NCBI GenBank assembly: GCA_963682175.1 | Contig: OY821784.1 | Coordinates: 26,517,621-26,581,620, forward strand | Direction: 5' to 3' | From: Triglochin maritima | Lineage: Eukaryota > Streptophyta > Magnoliopsida > Alismatales > Juncaginaceae | DNA: 64,000 bases | Part shown: positions 55,084 through 64,000 of the stretch, one piece after another | Numbering within the stretch: position 1 is the stretch's first letter | Layout: the number at the start of each line of letters is the position of its first letter | Notes under the pieces: model-generated | The model's input: only the letters and a program-made list of their open reading frames with translations | Databases searched by the model: none | What the model was told of the DNA's origin: nothing | Position numbers and translations under genes: made by a program

Positions 55084-55552
55084 AGACGTATACAACCTGG
55101 AGGGTGGAGGTGGGGGGTTGTTCCTCGCTGGAGTTGGGGTCGTCTTAAGTTGGGAGTTGGGGATTTTGTGGTTGATTCAATGTTTCAATAACGCATATGT
55201 GGTCCTATGCGATTTTTCGCCCAGAACCGCATATGCGGTTGTGCGGTCGTATAAGTGGATGTACAACTTTAAAATTATTTTTTGTTTTTAAATGAAAGTA
55301 ATTTCCAAAAAATGGGGGAAAATCGGAAAAACCAAGAAAATTAAGAAAAAAACCCACAAAAATTAGAAACAATGTGTATAAAATACCTAGTTGGTTTGGC
55401 TTCGACAAAACAACCAGTTCATCGACACCATTGCCTCACTGGAAACCCCGTCTACCCACCAAACTACTAGGTTTATTTTCATTTATTATGGTTTACGTAT
55501 TTCAAGTACAAGTACCATAAAACAACTACAACAAGATTAAAACGTAGACCTA
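55084..55552. mobile_element. Probable hAT element end next to transposase remnant
   Basis: CAATGTTTCAATAACGC at about 55177 resembles the ends of the hAT miniature elements at 971 and 6273 and is followed by CCGCATATGCGG-type palindromes. The transposase remnant begins to the right on the minus strand, so this would be its 3' terminus. The opposite end and duplication were not found. Confidence 0.45.
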
Positions 55553-56055
55553 CTAGCCTACATTTCTAGTTTTCTTCAATGGATATGTTTGGTCATGAAC
55601 CCACTGAGGAATGTCTTCCTCTACGTCGTCTGAGTCTTCTAAGTCGTTGGGGTCATCATGATATGTCTCTTCTTCCTCGGTTACCTCATCGCCTGTACCC
55701 ACGAATTGTTCGTCTATGTCTTGAGTTGGAACTGGTGTCGAAGTTGATGCTTCGTGGTGATGTCTGAAGTTGAAGTCTTCCTCCACAGCAGTTTCTAATA
55801 TTCTGGAGGTTGATGCTGTTGCACGACGTGGTCTTCCTCGTGTTGACCGAATGTAACCTCCTCCACATCCGCCCATGTCAGATCATCTCTTGCAAAGATT
55901 GGATCCTCTGTTTCCACCAACCACGGATGATCTTCCATCAAGTCATAATCTACACTAATAGGGTCGTAATCTACACTCTCAGATCCTTTAATCAACCATT
56001 GATTAAAGAATCTTAGAGATTTTTGGTTTGGAAGTAGTAGGGGTATTTTGGACAT
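55553..56055 (-). pseudogene. hAT transposase C-terminal fragment
   Basis: Two overlapping minus frames (56055-55795 and 55876-55553) joined by a shift. The first reads VDYDPISVDYDLMEDHPWLV and EDPIFARDDLTWADVEEV, matching the segment after the dimerisation domain of plant hAT (DUF659-type) transposases (DPISL-DNID...W). The second is an acidic Ser/Asp/Glu tail (EDSDDVEEDIPQWVHDQ) typical of these proteins. The dimerisation and catalytic regions are missing; they would lie to the right, where the DSS1 promoter begins. Confidence 0.68.
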
Positions 56056-56393
56056 AAAAGTTAAGATACATTAAAAAATATTAAATATGTGATCTTAAAA
56101 AAACCTTATAGTGATCGGCCGTGTGGAACATTTGGCCACACTACTTTGGCATTATAATCTATTTCCTAGAGTATATGATGAGATTATGCAGGTAACAAGT
56201 CGCAACTCGCAAGTGCAACCCACAAAAGTAGTGTTTCAGAAAAGTTAGTACTTGTTTATAAATTTCCCAGAAACTTAGCAAGGCAAAGTGGCTTATAAAT
56301 CCTTCTCGAGATTTCGATTCGTTCTTCCGTATTTCCGAAACAAGACAAGAAAGAAATCGACCCCCATCTAGGGTTAGGGTTTGCGCGCGATCC
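56056..56393 (+). promoter_or_regulatory. DSS1 promoter and 5' UTR region
   Basis: A candidate TATA box GCTTATAAAT lies at 56291-56300, about 95 bp upstream of the ATG. The downstream sequence contains TAGGGTTAGGGTTT near 56370, a telo-box-like motif common in promoters and 5' UTRs of plant housekeeping genes. The start site is not determined. Confidence 0.5.
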
Positions 56394-59300
56394 ATGGCGA
56401 CGGAGTCCAAGACCACACCGACGGAAGAGGCGAAGATGGATCTCTTCGAGGACGACGACGAGTTCGAGGAGTTCGAGATCGATTTAGGTATCCACAATCG
56501 TTTCGGATTCTCTCTTTTTCCTTTCTTTTCTCTGTTCTGTTAGTTCAATCTGTGGAGTTTTTTTAAGTTTGGGTTTTAAAATCTGTAGTTTCGAAAAGAG
56601 AAAACATAAATAGACGAAAATCGAAGTTCTTGAGGACTAAGAGAAGGATTTCGTTACTCAGAATGGAAAGCACGGAAATCAATTTTAAAATGGAATTTTA
56701 CAGGTTAAAATTCGTAAAAATTAAAGAACAATTTGTGAATTAGAGGGTGGATCAGAATATGGCAACTGAAGCGCTTAGTATGTTCATAGTCGATCATATG
56801 GGGAAAGGCTCATCACCTCCTCCGATTTTCAATTGATTTCGAAAATCAACACGAACGATTTTAGTTTTTTGATCGGTGACATGAACTAAAATTTGAAATT
56901 ATGAAATCGAAACAGAAAGGAAGGGTTGGAGTACTGGCTTGGAGCCACCTGATCTTCGAGTGTTTGTTTAGAGTTTGCCCGTGTTTGAGATTAAAGTTTC
57001 AGATCTGCGGAGTATTTGTAAATGGTCCGCCCTTGTGTTTGAGATTGTTGGTGATGGAGTATGCTGAGGATGATGGGAATTTGCTGGAGTTCCCATTGAT
57101 TTCATCGGTTATAAATGGGACTCAGCGAGCTTCTTACACACTTCGAGAACATGCAACCTCCAATTGAGAGCTTCAATGGCTTCTCCTACTAAAGATAAAA
57201 AAATTGAATCCTTTTCTTTCTCTTTTTGTTGGCTTAGTGCGGAAGGAAGAAAAAGAAAAAGAGAAAAAAAGTGACCCACTGGTTGTAGTTAATCGACATA
57301 AGCGGAAATGTTTAAAACCCCCCATCAAATTAACTCTTGCAGTGCCCTAATACAAGCTCTAATTACCTAAATTTAACTTTTGAGTCATAACGGAGGTACT
57401 ATCAGGATTATGCTTTTGGTCGTTTTTTGTTTCTCTTGAATTTCAAGGTGGCATTTTATCTTGATTTACATTATATATGGTGTAACATCTAAGGTGGACA
57501 TCTGCCTGATTACGAATCTCATCTTGATAATGGTGATGTTCATTTTTTATCCTTCTACTTTCATGTAGACTTTCTACAGAAATGTTTTTCTGAGTAGGAG
57601 AAGTAATTGCAGCCTTGAAGGCGATCCGAAGTCTGGAAAGTTATTGGAAAAATACCCTTTCATTAACCTAAGGACGTATCTGGACACTCCATCTAATACA
57701 CACAATGATGATGTTAATTTTATTTATTCAGGACATCATAATTGAAACCATAAAGTACAAATTAGTATAATAAGTTAATGCATGTGACCTGAAGCTGTAA
57801 GTTACTATCAATGAGCACATTGAACATAGACCTGTAGAGGCACAGAGTGTTATTTTGACGGAGGTGCACGGTCATCATCTTCATTGTTTTCATCATCATT
57901 GTCAGTTTTTTGCCATAAAAAATCTCAGCACCATCATAACAAAGGAAAACACAAAAATAACATAAAAACAACATGATTGTCTAGTATAGTGATTGTGGTT
58001 TTATCTAACTTAAATTTTGCCAGCCCATATTATTTCCAAGGTTTCAGTTAATGGAAGTTTGTACTTTGTACATATAGGTGTACATATTTTTTCCAGTTTA
58101 TGAAATTTAGTTATTGACTTATAAGATATTACATAATGTTTACTGAGGATTGTTCATGAATGAAGTCAGATGTGGGATAGGATTAGAATAGAACATGAAG
58201 TTGGCTCTATCTTTCTTTGGTATATGCATTATCGATTCTATTTTTAAATTTTAGTTATAAGGTCCACAAACCACTTTAACCTTTTTTGTATGTGAAATTG
58301 CAGTTTTAGTGGACATTCTTCAGTCGAAAACCAAAATTTTATTTCAAAGAAAGAAAAAAAACTTCTTGGTACCTTAACAGTCTGTTAGTAATTTCTGTGT
58401 TGTTTGCTATGGAGTAAATATTTCAAAGAAGGGTATTATCCTACTATTACTTAGAAAATTGTACAGAAGTAATAATTTCCATCTTGTTTTTTAATTTTCA
58501 GCTTACCTTAAACAGTATACTTAACTCCAGTAGCATTTTAAGAAAAGATAGAAAGTAGTATCTAATACACTAGATGTGGTTTAAGAGTTGAAATACTAAA
58601 AAAACAGAATGACATAGAAATTATGTTGAATAGCATGAAAACATGAAATATACATAATAAACTTCAAACAATTAGTATCAGATACATGAGATGTACATAA
58701 AATACTTCACCTCTTGTAATAAATTCTAATGTATTCATTAAGTCGGATGAGCTACAGCTAAGGTCAGTTAATACTTTATAGTGTAGTTGTAGCATTGCAT
58801 CAGTGTTTCAACAATGCTCTAGTTAGCAATCATACTGCAGTCTATTTGTACATTGGAAAAGGGTGCTAGGATGCAAGTTACATCTTTAGTATACCAATAT
58901 ATCAAATAGTGGTTGTTTATAAGTTTGTCGCTTTTTTACCCTGGAATTGAGTAGGAATCAGCATAAATTATACTTGTGTTAAATATGTGTTTTTTGATAG
59001 TAGCTTGTGAGTTCTTTATATAAAAGTTTGTTTTGATCAACAAGGAATTTGCTCTGTGGAAAACGCTTGTGATTATTGCTCTTCGAATTGAGCATGAATT
59101 ATGAGATACTGGCTCTTCAGTTTTCTTACCTTGCATCATTTCAAGAGAATTGCAAATGTATTCCTTTTTCTAGTTTGGCCCTGGGAAAAAAGATAATTTG
59201 CGGAGTGGACATTATAAAGGTGTCAAGGTACTGACAAAAAAACAGAGAAATAGGGAAGAATGGAATTGACTACTACATTAGATAGGAAATTGTACTCTTT

Positions 59301-59846
59301 ATTAAGTCTTGTGTTATTTCATTTCTTAATTGTAATTTACTCTTTTCTCTGAATTTCTTAACGAAGGCTTTTCTACTTCTTTTCTCTGAATTTCTTAACA
59401 AAGGCTTTTCTACTTCTTTTCTCTGAATTTCTTAACAAAGGCTTTTCTACTTCTTTTCTCTGAATTTCTTAACAAAGGCTTTTCTACTTCTTTTCTCTGA
59501 ATTTCTTAACAAAGGCTTTTCTACTTCTACTTTTAGTTTGAACTGAAAATCTGCTTCGTTTTGCTTGTGCTTGTTCTCTATAAATTCCATTTTATTGTAG
59601 CACGCTAGCGAATTTGTGTACTTTTTTTACTTTGTTTTGCTGTCATTAACTTTTGTTTTTATCCACTACTATTTCATTTGTGGAAACGATAACACCTTTA
59701 ATATGCATCCTGCAGAATGGGACGACAAAGAAGGTAAAGAGGCAGTCCAGCAGTGGGAGGATGATTGGGACGATGATGACGTGAACGATGATTTCTCCCT
59801 ACAACTCCGGAAGGAGCTGGAGGGCAACAACAACGAGAAGAAGTAG
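56394..59846 (+). CDS. DSS1: DSS1/SEM1, 26S proteasome lid subunit and BRCA2/TREX-2 partner
   Basis: Two exons, 56394-56487 and 59716-59846, joined in phase 1 (G|AA), encode 74 residues, the usual DSS1 size (70-75). Residues 15-27 are MDLFEDDDEFEEF; residues 44-56 are QWEDDWDDDDVND, then DFSLQLRKELEG and a Lys-rich end. These two acidic/aromatic blocks separated by a short linker are the hallmark of DSS1, an intrinsically disordered protein. It binds ubiquitin and the proteasome lid, the BRCA2 DNA-binding domain and the TREX-2 mRNA-export complex. Borders are GT (56488) and TGCAG (59711-59715). The variable linker is DLEWDDKEGKEAV instead of the more common ED-WLEKEE. The start is the first ATG after the TATA/telo-box region. 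The frame is fully open, so it is very probably functional. The 3.2-kb intron is large for this family. Confidence 0.94.
56488..59715 (+). other. DSS1 intron
   Basis: 3228 bp, AT-rich. Contains a 37-bp minisatellite near its 3' end (listed separately). No complete transposon with terminal repeats was found. The frames 56901-57167 and 57762-57974 show no recognisable protein. Confidence 0.8.
59342..59526 (+). repeat. 37-bp minisatellite, five copies, in DSS1 intron
   Basis: Units start at 59342, 59379, 59416, 59453 and 59490, beginning CTTTTCTCTGAATTTCTTAA. Only one difference was seen (CGAAGG in unit 1, CAAAGG in the others). It is pyrimidine-rich and ends about 190 bp before the 3' splice site. 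Confidence 0.9.
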
Positions 59847-60677
59847 CCGTTTTCTAGTTTCAAATTTTAAGACAACTCACTTGCACTCAGCATTTACTTG
59901 CGTACATTTGGTGCGTGAAAGGCTGGAGTTATCATCTAATAGTTGAGATACTTTAATGCTTTTCGCTTGAATTGTAGCATGCCTGTTTTCACAAGCTTAA
60001 CCTATGCCACATTGAGTTATTAGCAGCCAGAGTTGATGAAAGAATGGGCAATATGTGATGACAGATGACATGAAAAATTCCAATCGTAATGCTTTAGTCT
60101 CTAGATGCTAGATCTGCTGGCTGTGTTTGCCGATATGACATTTCTTGGGCTCACTCAAACTTGAACTCGTAATGTTAAGTGAATGTCTGCATTATATGGC
60201 TCATATGTTGAGACCCTTGGCAAGCCAACTATATAGGATCAACACTTGTTGAAGGGAAATAAAAAAATACGACTGATTGCAAAATTTACTATCCAGATTT
60301 CTAGTGTGTTTGGACAGAGGAGAGAAATGGAGAGAATAAGATTTTCATTGTTTGGATACAATTTTGAAGGAAAGAAATTAAATGAAAGGGAAAGAAAGGA
60401 AGACACTTCCTAATACAAATTGGTCTCCAGAGAAAGTGGGGGAAATATTCATGTCAAGATACACGTGTTTATTTCAGCTTACTAGTCTAATATTTATAAT
60501 ATGTTTGCATTCGGTACATTTATGTTTAGTTTATTATTAAATATGTTTCGATTTGGTGTTTTTATGTTTGATTGATTATTTAGGAAAAAAATCTAAATAA
60601 TGAAGAAAAAATAATTTTTTTTGGCAAAGTACAAAAGTTGTGGAAATAATTTGCAAAATAAATTTGGTAGTGGAGTT
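59847..60677. other. DSS1 3' flank, no gene seen
   Basis: Presumed 3' UTR followed by intergenic DNA. Around 60305-60470 the sequence TAGTGTGTTTGGACAGAG...AAATGAAAGGGAAAG resembles one end of a miniature element, but no partner end was identified. Confidence 0.45.
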
Positions 60678-61967
60678 TAGGGTTGTCAAGTTTTGCTCGG
60701 GATTGATGGATCGCTCGATTTTGCTCGAATCGTGGCTCAGATCGGTTAGTAACGAGCCGAGCACGAGCAATGAAATCTGCTCGATAAGCTAAACGAGTTG
60801 AGCACGAGCAGACCCTGTTCGTTCGATGTTCGCTCAGTGATCACTCGATTATCACTCGAAACCCGATTACGCTATCCATTTATCAAACTCATTTACCAAA
60901 CTCATTATCCATTTATCAAACCTTATTTATCAAACTCATTACCCACCTACCAAACTCATCTACAAAACCCAATAACCCATTTAACATACAAAATAACCAA
61001 ATCTCCCCCACCCTCCGAATTCCCAATTCCCAAACCCTCACCTCATACCCAAATCCAACCCTCCCTCCAAAACCCTAACACCTCCTCATTGCTACCGTCG
61101 TCGTCTCCTTCTCGTCGTCATCTCCTCCTCGTCGTCATCTCCATCGAGCAAGAAATCATATATGCTTGTTTCCAACAACTTTATTGGAAATAGGATGGGT
61201 TAAGAGTGGTGGTCTCTGGATTTGGTGAATGGTGTTGGGAGGATGCTTAAAGGGGGTCTTAGTTGGGTCACGAATATCATTTTGGGGAACGTTGGATTCC
61301 AAGATTGGTAACACAAAAGTGGGTCTATTTTTGTTGTTTTTTTAAGATTTTGATTCGAGTTCTTGGAAGAAATTTCATTATCATGTTGTGGTTTTGTTTT
61401 GTTAGTATTTGTTGTTACTGAAACTTGAATGTGATGATGTTTGTATGCTGCTTTTCTTCGATTTCGTGTTAGACTCTAGATGTGTTTCCATCTAAAATAT
61501 TAATGGAATTATATAGATTTCTTTTACTAACAAAAAATCATTTACGAATAATCCTTGCTCCGTAGAGTGTTGGTGGTGTTGGTTGCTTTGGTGATGATTT
61601 CTAATCCATCTTAATAGATTTTGGGTAGTATAGAAATGCTTGGATATTTTGGACCTAAATTTAGGTGTTTTTGATAATTTAGGCATGAAGGAGAAGAAGA
61701 TATTTTAAGTGCAATATGTTCTTGTTGCTATGTTTTTTGGTGGTGCAATGTGTTGAGAATCACAAAATTCAACAAAAAAAAGCTTTGATATAGCAGGTTT
61801 TCAAGCAGTTAACGAGCCAATCCGCTCGAGAGCGGGAGTCGAGCCGAGCACGAGCAGAATTTTCGGCTCGACTCCCTTATCGAGCATGCGGCGAGCACAA
61901 CAAATTTCTTATCGAGCCGAGCTCGAGCATGCTTGGCTCGCTCGATAAGAGATCGTTTACACCCCTA
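60678..61967. mobile_element. Non-autonomous hAT element, 1.29 kb
   Basis: Ends TAGGGTTGTCAAG and, on the other strand, TAGGGGTGTAAACG, typical hAT termini. Flanks GTGGAGTT (60670-60677) and ATGGAGTT (61968-61975) form an 8-bp duplication with one change. Both arms repeat GAGC(C/A)GAGC(A/T)CGAGCA and its complement. The interior is not transposase. It includes AAACTCATT-rich repeats (60885-60980) and an AACCCTAACACC...TCGTCGTC stretch (61070-61145) that looks like a plant 5' UTR and CDS start, possibly captured. Confidence 0.8.
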
Positions 61968-62419
61968 ATGGAGTTACTGTTTTCAACAATTTTTTACTTA
62001 TTCTTATTGTTAGAAATCATGCAATTTAAATTTAAAATTTTCAAACTTGCTTTTAACGCGATAGAATACTTTTAGGATATTCTCATAAAATATTCATGTT
62101 TTCCCCATCAATTCAAGTACCACATTGCTAGAGTTTCGTTGATTTTAAAATATTTTTTAAAATTATGAATTAGTTTTCAACAAAACTATAAGAAATTGAT
62201 AATTGAATTAAAGATAAAAAGACGAACAAGACGATTTTGTGATCAAAATAACGAAATAGCTTATTTCTTGTGTATAAATTAGTTGTATATTTTTGAAGTA
62301 GGATGTATGTCTTAATGTCAAATCTTTAAAAATAAAAAATATTTGTAGGAAAAGTTTATAATTTTTGGGTTGTAATTTTTTTTTCATAATTGAGAATATA
62401 CTATTTTGGTGTTGGAGTA
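61968..62419. other. AT-rich intergenic stretch
   Basis: No gene, repeat structure or element end recognised. Confidence 0.5.
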
Positions 62420-63883
62420 TGTTGGCTTTTTGGTCTTAATCTATGTTTTGATGATTTAACCAACTTAATCTTAATTATAATCAATGTAGTGTAACACACA
62501 TATTGCATAACATATATATTGATTTGTGTTAACATCTACATGTGATCAAGACTCAAGAAACAAAAAAATTCAAGTCATGACATGTAATCAAGCTATTGAA
62601 AACATGTAATTTTACTTGTAATTGAGTCTTAGGAATCTTTGTTTACTTGAGCATACTAGAGTTAAAAACTACCCACACGCACTAGGTTCCTTATAGAAGT
62701 CACACAAAAATCTCATAACATTTGGACTTCAATTGGTCACTCAAACTTAGACGGGAAAATACTAAAACGTAAACCTGAACTGTCTGAGTAAAATCGGTCG
62801 ACCAAACGAGTTCTCTATTCGACCGATTGGATCAGTTAATCTGTTAGCCAATAGTGTTAAACCGGTTGACCGTTTTGTGCATTTTGTTCGACCGTCTACA
62901 CGTGTTTTGTGACCGTTAGATTTGTCGTATTATACCAACAGTCGTATTCATATAAACTTAACAAAACCCCAAAATGCTTTGGCTACCGGTCGACCGTTCC
63001 CTAGACTCCGATAGACCGATCGAAGACTTTTTCTTGAACCTCATAGTGCCTGATATTTTCGGCTAACCAACCTAACCTTTTTGTTCGACCGAACATAAAA
63101 CCCCAAAGTGTTTGATAGTTTTCGGTCGACCGTTCCACTCTTTAGTTTGACCGTTAACTTAAGTTATAACATATTCGGTTCGACCGTTCTTGATTCGGTT
63201 CGAACGTTCCACAACTTTATGGAAACGGTCGACCAGTGCACCCGTTTCGGTCGACCGAACTTACCAAGAACAGTGTGTTATATTTTTCTGTTTTGTGTTT
63301 CTTGCACAACCTCTTACCACACTTACCCCCAACGTCTATAACACTTTAGGAGCTTATAAATAGAGGATTGAACACTTTGTTAAGACATCTCTCTCACACA
63401 CAATTGTCTCATACATTATAAAGAAGTCTCACAATCCTAAAAGCTCCAAATCACACACTCTAAGCCTTAAACTTCCACACCTTTGATCATATCCAATTCC
63501 TACTCAAAGTGTGCTCAAGTTAAAGAGTGTGTTCCACTCAACTTTGTTGTTCAAAGAAGCAAGAACTTCGGTGAAAGCCCGTAGTGTTCCCTCTCGGGTT
63601 GTGAGAGGAAGAATCGAGCTAGGCTAGGATTATTCGCAAGTTCGTGGTGCAAAGGCTTAATTTCAGTCCGGAACGAGATTGATAGTGAAGACATAGGCAG
63701 AGCTTGCGAAGTTGAACGAAGCTTGCAAAAGAGGAAGTAGGCGGGAGACTCAACCTCTATAAAATTCATCTTGTCTACTTGTGTGGTTTGCTTGCTTTTC
63801 TCTACCCTTTTCCGCTGCATAACTTGTTTAGGAAGAGAATTAAGCTTAAAATGATTAGAATTAGGGGTCATATCGATCCTACA
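62420..63883 (+). mobile_element. Solo LTR, family C (copy C2)
   Basis: TGTTGGCTTTTTGGTC...CGATCCTACA, 1464 bp. Flanks GAGTA (62415-62419) and GGGTA (63884-63888), a 5-bp duplication with one change. TATA box CTTATAAATAGAGG near 63353. A GGTCGACCG-rich stretch upstream of it (62795-63250) parallels copy C1. Frames 63108-63341 and 63551-63871 are LTR shadows. Confidence 0.82.
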
Positions 63884-64000
63884 GGGTAGAATATATTATT
63901 CTCAAGTCGTAGTTTTTTCTTTTATTTGTGTTTTGGTTTTTAAGGATTTGAATTGATTGGCTATAAAGACATACATTTAGTTTAATAAAAATAAATTGAC
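63884..64000. other. Terminal stretch, nothing seen
   Basis: AT-rich sequence after LTR C2 up to the window end. Confidence 0.5.

Noticed and set aside
56901..57167. 88-residue frame inside the DSS1 intron
   Set aside because: No family recognised, no coding-like conservation evident, and it is spliced out if DSS1 uses the exons described.
1..64000. tRNA, rRNA, snoRNA or microRNA genes
   Set aside because: No tRNA cloverleaf with A/B boxes, no rRNA similarity and no convincing precursor hairpin beyond transposon inverted repeats was seen. TGGTATCAGAG and TGGCGCCGTTGCC are primer-binding sites, not tRNA genes.
1..64000. CRISPR array or phage-like system
   Set aside because: Tandem repeats present (37 bp x 5, 63 bp x 2, 29 bp x 3) lack spacers, and the genome is plant nuclear.

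Overview
This window is nuclear DNA from a flowering plant, most likely a eudicot. The evidence is spliced genes with plant-type homologues (Derlin, DSS1/SEM1), low overall GC, and dense nests of plant transposons: Ty1/copia and Ty3/gypsy-type LTR elements, CACTA, hAT and Mutator-like DNA elements. No bacterial, organellar or viral genome architecture is visible. The species cannot be named from the sequence. All boundaries were read by eye; element ends supported by target-site duplications (TSDs) should be exact, others are approximate.

Layout. 1-8.0 kb: a five-exon Derlin-2-type gene copy with an in-frame TAA and no visible first exon, with a Mutator-like and an hAT miniature element in its large intron and another hAT miniature element upstream. 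9.6-10.3 kb: an internally deleted hAT (ZMYM1-like) transposase. 10.8-13.1 kb: a family-A LTR plus adjoining internal sequence (minus strand). 13.09 kb: an orphan CACTA left terminus. 15.2-32.3 kb: a minus-strand chimera of peptidyl-tRNA hydrolase and pyruvate decarboxylase exons, split by a 16-kb copia element (15417-31422). The copia element itself carries a solo family-A LTR (TSD GCTGG) and a complete non-autonomous LTR element, family B (22857-29087, TSD TTTAC).

32.8-38.7 kb: solo LTR C1 (TSD TCTGC), a decayed gypsy gag interrupted by a family-A LTR, a fragment related to element B, and part of a second copia-type gag (UBN2). That gag is split by an 11.4-kb CACTA element (38680-50047, TSD ATT), which encodes decayed TNP2, TNPA-like and Ulp1-like regions and carries two more solo LTRs (TSDs GTAAC and CTAGT). 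51.9-55.1 kb: two families of degenerate tandem repeats, one with a roughly 480-590-bp higher-order period and inverted ends. 55.2-56.1 kb: an hAT transposase C-terminus.

56.4-59.8 kb: DSS1/SEM1, the only gene in the window that looks intact. It has two exons and a 3.2-kb intron holding a 37-bp x 5 minisatellite. 60.7-62.0 kb: a non-autonomous hAT element. 62.4-63.9 kb: solo LTR C2.

How it works together: only DSS1 is likely to make a functional host protein. Almost everything else is layered transposon insertion, and TSDs let the order of insertion be reconstructed at many points. The least described material is the pol-less element B with a conserved THQPVGWRVWID reading frame (also in the fragment at 37.0 kb), the 52.4-55.1 kb array, and the palindrome-rich LTR C.
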